DNA from: Polaromonas sp.
GTDB lineage: Bacteria > Pseudomonadota > Gammaproteobacteria > Burkholderiales > Burkholderiaceae_C
Length of the DNA: 64,000 nt
NCBI GenBank assembly: GCA_030683705.1
Contig: JAUXPP010000129.1
Span: 1-64,000, forward strand
Reading direction: 5' to 3'
Positions 1 through 9,194 of the stretch are shown here, piece after piece. Made by a program: the position numbers and the translations under genes. Below the pieces are notes generated by a model. It was not told where the DNA came from. It worked only from the letters and a program-made list of their open reading frames with translations, and searched no databases. The first letter of the stretch is position 1, and every line of letters starts with the position of its first letter.

Positions 1-617
1 CAGCCGGAGTCCTTGGTCAGCACCATGGAGCCGCCACCGAATGCGCCAAACAGGCTCACCGTCATCACCAGCGGAATCACGATCTGCATGGTGGTGACGC
101 CGAAGTTACCCAGCCCGGCGTTGAGGCCCAGTGCCAGGCCCTGCTGCTTCTTCGGGAAGAAAGTGTTGATGTTGCTCATCGAGGCCGAGAAGTTGCCCCC
201 ACCGATGCCCGAGAGGAAGGCGCAGGCCTGGAACACCCACAGCGGCGTGGCCTTGTCCTGCAGCGCGATGCCGGTCCAGATGGCCGGAATGATGAGCAAC
301 GCGCTGGTCAGGAACACCGTGTTGCGCCCACCCGAGAGTCGGATGAAGAACGACGCGGGGATGCGTAACGTGGCGCCCATCAGCCCGGCGATGGCGGTCA
401 GCGTGAAAAGCTCGGCCGGCTTGAAGGGGAAGCCCAGATTGAGCATCTGTACAGTGATGATTCCCCACATCAACCACACCGCAAAGGCGCACAACAGGTT
501 GGGGATGGAAATCCAAAGGTTGCGGTTGGCAATGCGCTTGCCGGTGCTTTCCCAGAACTGCTCGTCCTCGGGACGCCAGTCGGTGATATCGACGCTGGAA
601 CTGGTTTTGCTATTCAT
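1..617 (-). CDS. narK: NarK-type nitrate/nitrite MFS transporter (NarK2), 3' part cut by window edge
   Basis: Inner-membrane transporter of the major facilitator superfamily that moves nitrate in and/or nitrite out during nitrate respiration. The visible 205 codons start MNSKTSSSVDITDWRP and hold hydrophobic helices and a glycine-rich stretch (GIGGGNFSASMSNINTF), typical of NarK nitrate-signature regions. The gene is open at base 1, so the C-terminal half lies outside the window. The ATG at 617 has a good Shine-Dalgarno (aggaagc) and lies 26 bp after the narK1 stop, so the two are almost certainly one transcript. In related bacteria narK1-narK2 precede narGHJI; that cluster would be expected just beyond base 1, which is an inference. 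Confidence 0.88.
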   Translation of the reverse strand, partial: MNSKTSSSVDITDWRPEDEQFWESTGKRIANRNLWISIPNLLCAFAVWLMWGIITVQMLNLGFPFKPAELFTLTAIAGLMGATLRIPASFFIRLSGGRNTVFLTSALLIIPAIWTGIALQDKATPLWVFQACAFLSGIGGGNFSASMSNINTFFPKKQQGLALGLNAGLGNFGVTTMQIVIPLVMTVSLFGAFGGGSMVLTKDSG

Positions 618-643
618 GGTGCTTCCTGGAAAAAGGGGCTGTT

Positions 644-1906
644 TCAGGCCTGGGCGCCGGATGCGTTGCTGCCCATGACCTCGGTGCGCCGCACCTCGGT
701 CCAGTACATCCAGATCAGCGAGACCCAGACGATGCCGTACATGAACATGAAGGCGCTGGAGCGGATGCCGGTCAGGTCCATCAGGCCGCCGAAGATGATG
801 GGCAGCACAAAGCCGCCCAAGCCGCCGGCCAGGCCGACAATGCCGCTGACCGCGCCGATGTTGGCGCCGTAGTCGTCGCTGATGTACTTGAAGACGCTGG
901 CCTTGCCGAAGGCCCAGGCAATACCCAGGACGAACATCAGCGCGGTGAAGGTGTAGACGTTCAGGCCGATATGGAAGGTCGCCGGGCCATTCACCGTGAG
1001 GATGGTGAAATCGGTCTGCGGGTAGGACAGCAGGAACAGGCACACCCAGCTCACCCACATCACCCACCAGGTCACGCTGTGCGCGCCATACTTGTCGGAC
1101 AACACACCGCCAAAGGCGCGCAACACGCCGCCCGGCAGCGAGAAACACGCCGCCAGCAGCGCGGCCACGCGAATGTCCAGGCCGAACTCACCCACGTAGT
1201 ACTGCACCATCCAGAGCGACAGGGCTACATAACCCCCGAACACAATGCTGTAGTACTGGCAGTACTTGATGACCTTCGGATCCTTGAGCAGCTTGAGCTG
1301 GTCACTGAACTTGACGTGGCTGGGCACCAGGTGCGAAGGGTCGCTGTAGCTGAACAGCCAGAACAACACCAGCGCAGCCAGCATGATGGCCGCATACACC
1401 TGCGGCACCATGGCCCAGCCAAAGGCCACCAGCAGCACCGGCGCCACGAACTTGTTGACAGCGGCGCCCGAGTTGCCGGCGCCGTACACGCCCATCGCCA
1501 TGCCCTGGCGGTTCTTCGGGAACCAGCGCGCCACATAAGGCGTGCCCACCGAGAAGGAGCCGCCGGCCAGGCCGACAAACAGGCCGATCACCAGGAAATG
1601 CCAGTAGGCCGTGGCATAACTCATGAGCCAGATCGCGGGCACCGTGATGGCCATCAGGATGGCCATGACGATGCGGCCGCCGTAGCGGTCGGTCCAGATA
1701 CCCAGCGGGACGCGGATCAGGGAGCCCGTCAGCACCGGCGTGGCCGCGAGCAGGCCGAACTCGGTGGCATTGAGGTTCAGCATCTTCTTGATCGGGATGC
1801 CGATCACGCCGAACATCATCCAGACCATGAAACACACGGTGAATGCCAGCGTGCTGACGATCAGCACCGACCATGCTTTTCTTGAATTGCCCAGTTCAGA
1901 GGCCAT
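644..1906 (-). CDS. narK: NarK-type nitrate transporter (NarK1)
   Basis: A 420-residue MFS permease with about 12 hydrophobic helices. Known role of the family: nitrate uptake, usually nitrate/proton symport for NarK1-type proteins, feeding the respiratory nitrate reductase. The segment GLAGGSFSVGTPYVARWFP near residues 115-135 matches the first nitrate-signature region. I chose the ATG at 1906 (MASELGNSRK) because cagGAGAActcgc lies directly before it; an in-frame ATG eight codons earlier lacks such a site. It is the first gene of narK1-narK2 and lies 159 bp downstream of narL on the same strand, with an FNR-type site in the gap, so anaerobic control is likely. Confidence 0.9.
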   Translation of the reverse strand: MASELGNSRKAWSVLIVSTLAFTVCFMVWMMFGVIGIPIKKMLNLNATEFGLLAATPVLTGSLIRVPLGIWTDRYGGRIVMAILMAITVPAIWLMSYATAYWHFLVIGLFVGLAGGSFSVGTPYVARWFPKNRQGMAMGVYGAGNSGAAVNKFVAPVLLVAFGWAMVPQVYAAIMLAALVLFWLFSYSDPSHLVPSHVKFSDQLKLLKDPKVIKYCQYYSIVFGGYVALSLWMVQYYVGEFGLDIRVAALLAACFSLPGGVLRAFGGVLSDKYGAHSVTWWVMWVSWVCLFLLSYPQTDFTILTVNGPATFHIGLNVYTFTALMFVLGIAWAFGKASVFKYISDDYGANIGAVSGIVGLAGGLGGFVLPIIFGGLMDLTGIRSSAFMFMYGIVWVSLIWMYWTEVRRTEVMGSNASGAQA

Positions 1907-2055
1907 GCGAGTTCTCCTGACACATGGCATGACTGTCGGCTTTTAGCGCGTCGGTGAATATCCTCCTTCGGCACAGGAAAACGGCATGAAAGAAGCGATG
2001 ACGGACCCGGCCGTCTCGTTCTGAAGAACTACTGCCGGGTCAAACTGCGCCGGAC

Positions 2056-2069
2056 TTGATTTTTATCAA
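2056..2069 (-). promoter_or_regulatory. FNR/Dnr-type site upstream of narK1
   Basis: The bases TTGATttttATCAA form a perfect match to the FNR consensus TTGAT-N4-ATCAA. The site overlaps the narL stop codon (2066-2068) and lies about 150 bp upstream of the narK1 start. With the usual class II spacing (-41.5) transcription would start near 2021 and leave a leader of about 115 nt. I found no convincing NarL heptamer nearby. Oxygen-dependent induction of narK1K2 is inferred from the site and its position. Confidence 0.75.
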
Positions 2070-2779
2070 GTCAGGTTGCGGCCGGTCGCGTAAACGGCTG
2101 CCTGCACCCGCGAGCTGAGCTGCAGCTTGCGCAGGATGTGCTGGACGTGAATCTTCACCGTGGTCTCCGCGATGTCGAGCTTGCGGGCGATCACCTTGTT
2201 GCTGTCGCCGCACGCGATCAGCGCCAGCACCTCGCGCTCGCGCGCCGACAGCAGCGCAATCGCCGTGTCGGCCGGCAGAGCCGGCGCCGGGACCTCCCCG
2301 TTGCGGCCCTCATGGGACGCGCCGGCCCCGTCATGGGCGGTCGGCGAGGCCCTGGACCGGAAGGCCGCCACCAGCTTGGTCATCATTTCCGGGCTGACCA
2401 CCGACTCCCCGTCGAGCACCTTGATGATGGATTCGGACAGGCGATCGAGTTCCACGGTTTTCAGCAGGTAGCCGTCGGCGCCGGCCTGCAGCGCCGCCGA
2501 CAGGTCATCCTCGTTTTCGCTCACCGTCAGCATCAGGATGCGGGTGCCGGGGGCAGCGTCCTTGAGGGTCGCGATACCGTCCACGCCCAGCACACCGGGC
2601 AGGTGGTTGTCCAGCAGGATCAGGTCCGGCTTGCTGCGTTCCGCGCAGCGCAAGGCCTCGCCTATGTCGCCGGCCTCGCCGGCCACACGGAAGCGTTCAT
2701 CCTGCGACAGCAGCGCGACAAGACCACGGCGAAAGAGGGTGTGGTCGTCGACCACCAGGAGGGCAATGGGCGTGGTCAT
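2066..2779 (-). CDS. narL: Nitrate/nitrite response regulator NarL
   Basis: A 237-residue two-component response regulator. The N-terminal receiver has the acidic pair D11-D12, phospho-acceptor D57 (in LILLDNHLPG) and a conserved Lys in GYLLKT. The C-terminal LuxR-type helix-turn-helix (about 170-232) contains LLSAREREVLALIACG and ETTVKIHVQHILRKL. The two are joined by a longer, Ala/Pro-rich linker. It follows narX by 9 bp, so the pair is cotranscribed and forms the nitrate sensor system. NarL of this family activates nar genes and represses alternative anaerobic pathways; its targets here, such as narK, are inferred. Confidence 0.9.
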   Translation of the reverse strand: MTTPIALLVVDDHTLFRRGLVALLSQDERFRVAGEAGDIGEALRCAERSKPDLILLDNHLPGVLGVDGIATLKDAAPGTRILMLTVSENEDDLSAALQAGADGYLLKTVELDRLSESIIKVLDGESVVSPEMMTKLVAAFRSRASPTAHDGAGASHEGRNGEVPAPALPADTAIALLSAREREVLALIACGDSNKVIARKLDIAETTVKIHVQHILRKLQLSSRVQAAVYATGRNLT

Positions 2780-2788
2780 GCGTTTTTC

Positions 2789-4717
2789 TCAGCTTCCATA
2801 CACGCCAGCGGCCACCGGTGTCGCAGCCGCCGCCCTGGCAGCGCTGCTGCTGACTTCCGGATGTGGCGGCAGGATCAGCGTCACGGTGGTGCCCTGGCCG
2901 GCCCGGGAAACGATGCCGACCTCGGCGCCCAGCCGTCCTGCACGCTCGCGCATGATGTTCAGGCCGACGTGGGACGGTCCGGGGTGTTTGGCAGTATCGA
3001 AGCCGCCGCCGTTGTCGCGCACCACAAAACGCCAGCGCTCGCCTTTGTGGATTTCCAGGCCGACCTGTGTTGCGCCCGCATGTTTGCGCACATTCGACAG
3101 CGCTTCCTGAATCACGTGCAGCACCTGTACCTGCACGTCGGAGGGCAAGGGCAGGCCCTCGCCCTGGACCTGAAGTTGCCCGGACAAGCCTGTCTGGCTC
3201 TGGAACTTCTGCAGGGTTTCCTGCAAGGCCTGCTCGATATCGTCGGTGTTGGTGCGGGTGCGGAAATGCACCAGCAGTTCCCGGACATCGCCTATGCTTT
3301 CGCGCAGGCCGATGTCCAGCTCATCGAGCGCGCCCTGCACCTGGGGCGCCTGGCCCTTCTGTACGGCCGTTCGCAGCAGGTGCACCTGGATCTTGAGGAA
3401 GGCCAGGGATTGGGCAATCGAGTCATGCAGGTTGCGCGCCAGCAAGGCGCGTTCCTCCGCCACCGCCGCCTCCCGGTCCAGGGCATCGGCACGCAAACCT
3501 TCGAGCGAACTGGCCAGGTGGCTGGCCAGCGCATCCAGCAGTTCGATCTCGTCGGCGCTGAGCAGGATGGGCGTGCGAAAAAACAGGTTGAACTCGCCGA
3601 GCAGGCGCTGCTGCATGCGGATCGGGACCGTGACCACGCTTTCGTAGCCTGCCTTGGCGCAGTGACGCACGGGTGCCTCATCGTGGCTGAGGATGGGAAT
3701 CACGCGGGTGCGTGCATCCGGTCGCAGGTTGCCGCAGGCACACGCCCCCGCCAGCAGGCTGCGCTCTTCCTCCACCAGTTCCTGCGGGAAACAATCGGAA
3801 GCCAGCATCAGGTAACGCTGGTTGGCATCATCGGACCAGCGGACGGCGGCGGCATCGGCCTTCATCACGGCGCGCACGCGCTGGGCAAAGCCGCGTGCCA
3901 GCTCGTCAATGCTGCCGGCCTGCGCCAGGAAGGCGCTGACCTTGTACAGGGCTTCCAGCCGCGCGCGTTGTGCCTCGATGCGCCGGGTCTTGGCCTCGAC
4001 CTTGGCTTCCAGCCCTCCGTACAGCGACTGCAGGGTGGCGGCCATGTGGTTGAAGCCGGCTGCCACCTGGCCGAACTCGTCCACGGTATCGACCTCGATG
4101 CGTGTCCTGAAATCCCCGGACTCCAGCTTGCGCAAGCCCTCCCGGAGCTGCGCCAGGGGATTGATCACGTACATATAGCCGGTGAACAGCATGATGACCG
4201 CCCCGCCGATCGCCAGCACCATCATCAGGAGCTGGAACAGGTTCAGGATGGCGGTCAGCCGGGACAGATGCCGTTCGATCACCAGCACCAGGCGGTCGCT
4301 GGCGTCCACGAAGGCTGCCCCCGCCTGAAGCAGGTCCTGGGCCGCCGGTGCCGGCTCGGCCAGCCACAGGGGCCGCTGGGTCCTCCACAGCGACTCGACA
4401 TCGTTGAAGCGCGCCCGCACCTGGTCGTCCCAGGGCACAAACAGGGGGCGGGAGGGGTCTCCCTCGCGCAGCAAGGCGAGACTCTCGTCGAAGCGGGCCA
4501 CCAGTGACTGCAGTTCGGCAGTTTCCACGCGGGCCTGCACGGCACTTGCGAGCCGCCAGGTCTGCATGCGCATGCGGCCGGCTTCGTTGACGGCCGCTGC
4601 ACCGCCTTCGAGTTGCCAGGTGACCCACAAGGTGAGCCCGATCGATACCAGCGCCACCACCAGCAAGCCGGCGCCTATGCGCATGAGTTTTTTCGAAAGC
4701 GAGGCCGTCTGTTGCAT
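2789..4717 (-). CDS. narX: Nitrate/nitrite sensor histidine kinase NarX
   Basis: A 642-residue membrane kinase. From the chosen start: TM1 about 13-34, then the periplasmic P-box NEAGRMRMQTWRLA (44-57) which in NarX/NarQ binds nitrate, TM2 about 160-184, HAMP 185-237, a central region with Cys326 and Cys328, the H-box EERALLARNLHDSIAQS with phospho-acceptor His431, and a HATPase_c domain (NVRKHAG, DNGGGF). Start choice is uncertain: the ATG at 4717 (MQQTASLSKK) gives a normal N-terminus just ahead of TM1, but no strong ribosome site is seen, and an in-frame ATG at 4765 would add 16 residues. It is followed at 9 bp by narL. Confidence 0.9.
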   Translation of the reverse strand: MQQTASLSKKLMRIGAGLLVVALVSIGLTLWVTWQLEGGAAAVNEAGRMRMQTWRLASAVQARVETAELQSLVARFDESLALLREGDPSRPLFVPWDDQVRARFNDVESLWRTQRPLWLAEPAPAAQDLLQAGAAFVDASDRLVLVIERHLSRLTAILNLFQLLMMVLAIGGAVIMLFTGYMYVINPLAQLREGLRKLESGDFRTRIEVDTVDEFGQVAAGFNHMAATLQSLYGGLEAKVEAKTRRIEAQRARLEALYKVSAFLAQAGSIDELARGFAQRVRAVMKADAAAVRWSDDANQRYLMLASDCFPQELVEEERSLLAGACACGNLRPDARTRVIPILSHDEAPVRHCAKAGYESVVTVPIRMQQRLLGEFNLFFRTPILLSADEIELLDALASHLASSLEGLRADALDREAAVAEERALLARNLHDSIAQSLAFLKIQVHLLRTAVQKGQAPQVQGALDELDIGLRESIGDVRELLVHFRTRTNTDDIEQALQETLQKFQSQTGLSGQLQVQGEGLPLPSDVQVQVLHVIQEALSNVRKHAGATQVGLEIHKGERWRFVVRDNGGGFDTAKHPGPSHVGLNIMRERAGRLGAEVGIVSRAGQGTTVTLILPPHPEVSSSAARAAAATPVAAGVYGS

Positions 4718-4770
4718 GGTCGCTAGCGTAACGCCGATCCCGGCACCGCGCCATGCCCTGTGCACGCTGG

Positions 4771-4792
4771 CCGGGCCTGGGTTAGGGCCCGG
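4771..4792 (-). terminator. Hairpin overlapping the holA stop codon
   Basis: The arms CCGGGCC (4771-4777) and GGCCCGG (4786-4792) form a perfect 7-bp GC stem with an 8-nt loop that includes the holA stop codon. There is no U-tract, so it is a weak terminator candidate between holA and narX; it could instead protect the 3' end of the mRNA. Confidence 0.3.
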
Positions 4793-5894
4793 CTGCGCCA
4801 GCCGGTGCCCGCGGGCTGCGCGGCGCCGGCGCAGAACAGGCGGTGCAGACCATGCTGGCCAGCCGGTGCAGGGCCTGCCAGCCGTCCTGCGGCCAGTCGG
4901 CCTGCTTCAATCCCTTGACGATGCCGTCGACCTTGTGCGCGGCGTGCAGCAGGTTGGCCAGCGTGGTGTCGCCGATCTGGGGCAACACGCGTTCGAACAG
5001 TTTTTCCTTGATGCCCCACACGCGGTTTTCGCGCAGGGCCATCGGCATGGGGCGGCCCGCCTGGAGCGCGTCCTTGACGCGTTTCATGCTGCGGATGTCC
5101 TCGGCCAGCGCCCAGTGCACCAGCACCTCGGACTCGCCCTCGGACTGCAGGCCGTCGAGCATGCGCTGGACCCGCAGCGCCTGTCCGCCCAGCACCGCTT
5201 CGGACAGCTTGAAAACGTCATAACGCGCGACGTTGAGTACGGCGTTTTCCACCTGGTCAAAGCCCAGCACGGCCGCGGCCTCCCCGGCGCCGGCCGGGTA
5301 AAGCAGGCCCAGCTTCTGGATTTCCTGGTGCGCGGCCAGCAGGTTGCCCTCGACACGGTCGGCGAAAAACTGCAGGGTGCGCTGGCCTTCCTCGCCGGCG
5401 GAAACCCGCTGGCCCTGGGCCTGCAGGCGCTGGGCAATCCAGGCCGGCAGGTTGCGCCGGTCAATCGGGTCGAACTTGACCGTGGTGCCAAAGCTTTCCA
5501 GTGCACCGAACCAGGCACCCTTGGTCGTCATGCTGTCCAGCCGCGGCAGGATCACCAGCGTCAGCGTGCTGTCGTCGCCCTGCGCGCGTTCGGCGATCTG
5601 CTGCAGCGCCACCGAGCCGTCCTTGCCGGGCTTGCCGCTGGGGATGCGGATTTCGACGATCTGTTTGTCGGCGAACAGGCTCAGGGACCCGCCGCTGGCC
5701 AGCACCTCGCTCCAGTCGAAATGGGCGCCCGCGACGGTGTGCACCGTGCGCTCGGTGTAACCCTGAGCACGCGCTGCGGCGCGCAAGGCATCGGCAAACT
5801 CCTGCACCAGCAGCGGCTCGTCGCCATGCAGCGTGTACAGCGGCTTCAGGCCGCGTTGCAGGTGCTGCTGGAGCTGGTTGGGCGCGAGCTGCAT
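4782..5894 (-). CDS. holA: DNA polymerase III subunit delta
   Basis: A 370-residue clamp-loader subunit; delta opens the beta sliding clamp for loading onto DNA. The sequence starts MQLAPNQLQQHLQRGLKPLYTLHGDEPLLVQE, the typical HolA opening in which the 'GDEPLL' turn precedes the first helix, and shows the expected three-part delta architecture with an all-helical C-terminal collar domain (HWALAEDIRSMKRVK and onward). Length is slightly above the usual 340 or so because of an Ala/Pro tail. It follows lptE by 13 bp in the order leuS-lptE-holA, a common beta/gammaproteobacterial arrangement, so it is probably cotranscribed with them. Confidence 0.9.
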   Translation of the reverse strand: MQLAPNQLQQHLQRGLKPLYTLHGDEPLLVQEFADALRAAARAQGYTERTVHTVAGAHFDWSEVLASGGSLSLFADKQIVEIRIPSGKPGKDGSVALQQIAERAQGDDSTLTLVILPRLDSMTTKGAWFGALESFGTTVKFDPIDRRNLPAWIAQRLQAQGQRVSAGEEGQRTLQFFADRVEGNLLAAHQEIQKLGLLYPAGAGEAAAVLGFDQVENAVLNVARYDVFKLSEAVLGGQALRVQRMLDGLQSEGESEVLVHWALAEDIRSMKRVKDALQAGRPMPMALRENRVWGIKEKLFERVLPQIGDTTLANLLHAAHKVDGIVKGLKQADWPQDGWQALHRLASMVCTACSAPAPRSPRAPAGAAGP

Positions 5895-5907
5895 GGCCGG
5901 GAACGCC

Positions 5908-6408
5908 CTACAGTTCTTTCACCGCCGCGAGCCGGCGCAACACCTGTTGCACGATGTCGCTTTGCATGTCGCGGTACAGCAGGGCTTCCTCGGTTTCCTT
6001 GGCCAGCACTGCGGTTTCGTTGAAGGTGATGTCGCGGGTCAGCACGATCTCGCTGGGCGGGATCAGGATCTTGCCCGCGAGTGTGCGCAGCCGGAAGGTG
6101 AAACGCGTGCGCAACTGGAACTCGCGCACCTGGCCGGACGCATTGACGCCGACCACGACTTTTTCACGCTGGTCGGTCACCACGTCGAAGATCACCTCGG
6201 CCTGCTCGATCAGGCGCGGGTCGCGGATCACTTTCACCGTGCCGCTGGCTTCCAGGTTGCGGTTGAGTTCGGTGCCCAGCGTCGAGCCTTCGCCCACCGT
6301 GTTGAACAGGGTCTTGAAGGCGTAGTTGGGCGCCTTGCGCAGTGCAAAGCCGCAGGCGCTGAGGCCGGCAGATGCCGCTGCGGCCAGCAAGAAAACGCGA
6401 CGCTGCAT
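5908..6408 (-). CDS. lptE: LPS-assembly lipoprotein LptE
   Basis: A 166-residue outer-membrane lipoprotein that plugs the LptD barrel and helps insert lipopolysaccharide into the outer leaflet. A signal peptide ends in the lipobox LSAC, with Cys19 as the lipidated residue, followed by GFALRKAPNYAFKTLF, the usual LptE start. The C-terminal part (RDMQSDIVQQVLRRLAAV) matches the family's last helix. The ATG at 6408 has AAGGA seven nt upstream and lies 11 bp after leuS. Flanking leuS and holA support the call. Confidence 0.88.
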   Translation of the reverse strand: MQRRVFLLAAAASAGLSACGFALRKAPNYAFKTLFNTVGEGSTLGTELNRNLEASGTVKVIRDPRLIEQAEVIFDVVTDQREKVVVGVNASGQVREFQLRTRFTFRLRTLAGKILIPPSEIVLTRDITFNETAVLAKETEEALLYRDMQSDIVQQVLRRLAAVKEL

Positions 6409-6419
6409 GGTGTTGTCCT

Positions 6420-9068
6420 TCAGATAACGATGTTGACCAGGCGGCCCGGCACCACGATAACCTTTTTCGCGGGTGCGCCGGCAGCCTGTTTGACAAAAGC
6501 CTCCGACGCCAGCGCCGCCGCCTCGATGGTCGCCTTGTCGGCGCCGGCGGGCACGGTGACGGCTCCGCGCAGCTTGCCGTTGATCTGCAGCACCAGTTCG
6601 ATCTCGTCCTGCACCAGCGCCGTGGCGTCCACCTCCGGCCAGGGCGCGTCGAGCAGCTCACCCTGGTCTTTGGCAAAACCGAGGTCGGACCACAGGGTGT
6701 GCGCCACATGCGGCGTCGCGGGGTAGAGGCAGCGCAGCAAAATACCCATGCCTTCACGCAGCGCGAAAGCTGCGCCCGACGAAGTCTGTCCCTTGAAGTC
6801 TTCCAGCGCATTCAATAACTTCATGCTGCCGGACACCACGGTGTTGTACTGCATGCGCTGGTAGTCGTAGTCGATCTGCTTGAGCACCGTGTGGATCTCG
6901 CGGCGCAGCGCCTGTGTTTCCTTGTCAAATTGGCCATCAGCCCTTTGTGGACGAGCGTGAGCAGCTCCTAAATTCATAGCATCGAGCTTGACGCCGAAGT
7001 TCCAGACGCGGCGCAGGAAACGGTAGGAGCCTTCGACGCCCGCGTCGTTCCACTCGAGTGTGGCTTCGGGCGGCGAGGTGAACATGGTGTACAGGCGCGC
7101 GGTGTCGGCACCGTATTTCTCGATCAGGTCCTGCGGATCGACACCGTTGTTCTTGCTCTTGCTCATGGTGCCCACGCCTTCGTAGTTCACCAGCGTGCCG
7201 TCCTTGCGCAGTTTCGCGCCGGTGACCTTGCCGTGCTCGTCGTGCACGTCGTCCACGTCGGTTGGCCAGAAATACTCGATACCGCCCTTGTCGCCCTTGC
7301 GCGAGTAGATATGGTTGAGCACCATGCCCTGGGTCAGCAGTTTGGTGAAGGGTTCATCGACCTTGACCAGATCCAGGTCGCGCATGACCTTGGTCCAGAA
7401 ACGCGCATACAGCAGGTGCAGGATGGCGTGTTCGATGCCGCCTATGTACTGGTCCATCGGCATCCAGTAGTTGGCGCCCTCTGCAACCATCTTCTGATCG
7501 TTCTTCGGGTCGCAATAACGCATGAAGTACCAGGACGAGTCGACAAAGGTGTCCATGGTGTCGGTTTCCCGCTGCGCCGCCTTGCCGCAGACCGGGCAGG
7601 TCACGCCGGCGTGAAAGCCCACGTGTTTGTGCAGCGGGTTGCCCGAGCCGTCGGGCACGCAGTCCTGCGGCAGCACCACCGGCAAATCCTTTTCAGGCAC
7701 AGGCACCGCGCCGTGTTCCTCGCAGTGGATGATGGGGATCGGCGTGCCCCAGTAACGCTGTCGGCTCACACCCCAGTCGCGCAGGCGCCAGGTGGTTTTT
7801 TTCTCGCCCAGATCTTTGGCCGCCAGGTCCGCCGCTACGGCGTCGACCGCGGCCTTGAAGGCCAGCCCGTCGTACTTGCCGGAGTTGATCGCGACGCCCT
7901 GCTGCTTGTCGCCATACCAGTCGGCCCAGGCCGTCGTGCTGTAGCTTTTGCCGGCAACGTCGGTGACCTGCCTGATCGGCAGGCCGTATTTTTTCGCGAA
8001 CTCGAAGTCGCGCTCGTCATGCGCCGGCACGCCCATGACCGCGCCGTCGCCGTAACTCATGAGCACATAGTTGCCGACCCAGACCTCGACCTGGTCGCCG
8101 GTCAGCGGATGCGTGACAAACAGGCCGGTGGCCATGCCCTTTTTTTCCTGCGTGGCGAGTTCGGCCTCGGTGGTGCCGCCGGACTTGCAGTCCTCGATGA
8201 AGGCCGCGAGTTGGGGGTTTGCCGCCGCCGCGTGAATCGCCAGCGGATGTTCGGGCGCCACGGCGCAGAAGGTCACGCCCATGATGGTGTCGGCGCGGGT
8301 GGTGAAGACATGCATCTTCCCGTCGCCGATCAAGCCACCCGAGGCGTCCTTGATCTCATGCGGAAATGCAAAACGCACACCTTCGCTTTTGCCTATCCAG
8401 TTTTCCTGCATCAGCTTGACGCGTTCGGGCCAGCCCGGCAGCTTGTTGCTGACACTGTCGAGCAGTTCTTCGGCGTAGTCGGTGATCTTCAGGTAGTAGC
8501 CGGGGATCTCGCGCTTTTCCACCACAGCGCCGGTGCGCCAGCCCTTGCCGTCGATCACCTGCTCGTTGGCCAGCACGGTCTGGTCCACCGGGTCCCAGTT
8601 GACGACCTGGGTCTTGCGGTAGGCAATGCCTTTGTCCAGCATCTTCAAAAACAGCCACTGGTTCCACTTGTAATAACTCGGGTCGCAGGTGGCGACCTCG
8701 CGGCTCCAGTCGATCGCCAGCCCCATCGCCTGCATCTGCTTTTTCATGTAGGCGATGTTGTCGTAGGTCCACTGCGCCGGCGGCACGCCGTTTTTCATGG
8801 CGGCGTTTTCGGCCGGCAGGCCGAAGGCGTCCCAGCCCATGGGCATCAGCACGTTGTAGCCCTTCATGCGCAGGTAACGCGTGAGCATGTCGTTGATGGT
8901 GTAGTTGCGCACATGGCCCATGTGCAGCTTGCCGCTGGGGTAAGGCAGCATCGAGCAGGCGTAATACTTCTTTTTGGAGCTGTCTTCGGTGACGCGGTAG
9001 GCGTCCGCGGCATTCCAGTGGGTTTGCGCGTTGCGCTCGACGTCGAGGTGGCTGTATTTTTCTTGCAT
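6420..9068 (-). CDS. leuS: Leucyl-tRNA synthetase, with a repeat-derived insert
   Basis: An 882-residue class I aminoacyl-tRNA synthetase that charges tRNA-Leu. Visible motifs are the HIGH-type [13 protein letters not shown] near the N-terminus, the CP1 editing domain, zinc-ribbon-like cysteines ([14 protein letters not shown]) and the KMSKS-type [13 protein letters not shown] chose the ATG at 9068 ([10 protein letters not shown]) because this is where family homology begins; an in-frame GTG lies eight codons upstream. Odd feature: residues about 696-713 in the anticodon-binding region are encoded by an antisense copy of dispersed repeat family 1 (6932-6981) that keeps the frame open. A perfect hairpin abuts the start codon. 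Confidence 0.96.
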   Translation of the reverse strand: MQEKYSHLDVERNAQTHWNAADAYRVTEDSSKKKYYACSMLPYPSGKLHMGHVRNYTINDMLTRYLRMKGYNVLMPMGWDAFGLPAENAAMKNGVPPAQWTYDNIAYMKKQMQAMGLAIDWSREVATCDPSYYKWNQWLFLKMLDKGIAYRKTQVVNWDPVDQTVLANEQVIDGKGWRTGAVVEKREIPGYYLKITDYAEELLDSVSNKLPGWPERVKLMQENWIGKSEGVRFAFPHEIKDASGGLIGDGKMHVFTTRADTIMGVTFCAVAPEHPLAIHAAAANPQLAAFIEDCKSGGTTEAELATQEKKGMATGLFVTHPLTGDQVEVWVGNYVLMSYGDGAVMGVPAHDERDFEFAKKYGLPIRQVTDVAGKSYSTTAWADWYGDKQQGVAINSGKYDGLAFKAAVDAVAADLAAKDLGEKKTTWRLRDWGVSRQRYWGTPIPIIHCEEHGAVPVPEKDLPVVLPQDCVPDGSGNPLHKHVGFHAGVTCPVCGKAAQRETDTMDTFVDSSWYFMRYCDPKNDQKMVAEGANYWMPMDQYIGGIEHAILHLLYARFWTKVMRDLDLVKVDEPFTKLLTQGMVLNHIYSRKGDKGGIEYFWPTDVDDVHDEHGKVTGAKLRKDGTLVNYEGVGTMSKSKNNGVDPQDLIEKYGADTARLYTMFTSPPEATLEWNDAGVEGSYRFLRRVWNFGVKLDAMNLGAAHARPQRADGQFDKETQALRREIHTVLKQIDYDYQRMQYNTVVSGSMKLLNALEDFKGQTSSGAAFALREGMGILLRCLYPATPHVAHTLWSDLGFAKDQGELLDAPWPEVDATALVQDEIELVLQINGKLRGAVTVPAGADKATIEAAALASEAFVKQAAGAPAKKVIVVPGRLVNIVI
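6932..6981 (+). repeat. Dispersed repeat family 1, copy 1, in frame inside leuS
   Basis: A 50-bp element containing CAGCCC, then GAGCGTGAGCAGCTCCT and ending CATAGCA. It shares this layout and length with the copies at 12400, 27729, 28972, 37558 and 62423. It is antisense to leuS and is translated there as [18 protein letters not shown]. It closely matches the 62423 copy, including the upstream GGCCAyCAGCCC segment. Confidence 0.8.
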
Positions 9069-9084
9069 GGCGGGCTCGCCCGCC
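9069..9084 (-). promoter_or_regulatory. Perfect hairpin directly before the leuS start codon
   Basis: GGCGGGC (9069-9075) and GCCCGCC (9078-9084) are perfect 7-bp arms with a 2-nt turn, touching the ATG of leuS. In the mRNA this stem would cover the bases where a ribosome site should be. The only Shine-Dalgarno-like bases (ggcgag) lie inside it. A role in translational control is an inference; two nucleotides is a very tight loop, so the terminal pairs would open. Confidence 0.4.
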
Positions 9085-9194
9085 GGTTTCACCGGACAGG
9101 GCGCACGATACTTTCGGACGGTTAAAACGCGTGGAAGACGCTGGCGCAGGCCGGGCGTTTTCCGGATACTCGAATTGGCTGATTCGTGCCGATT

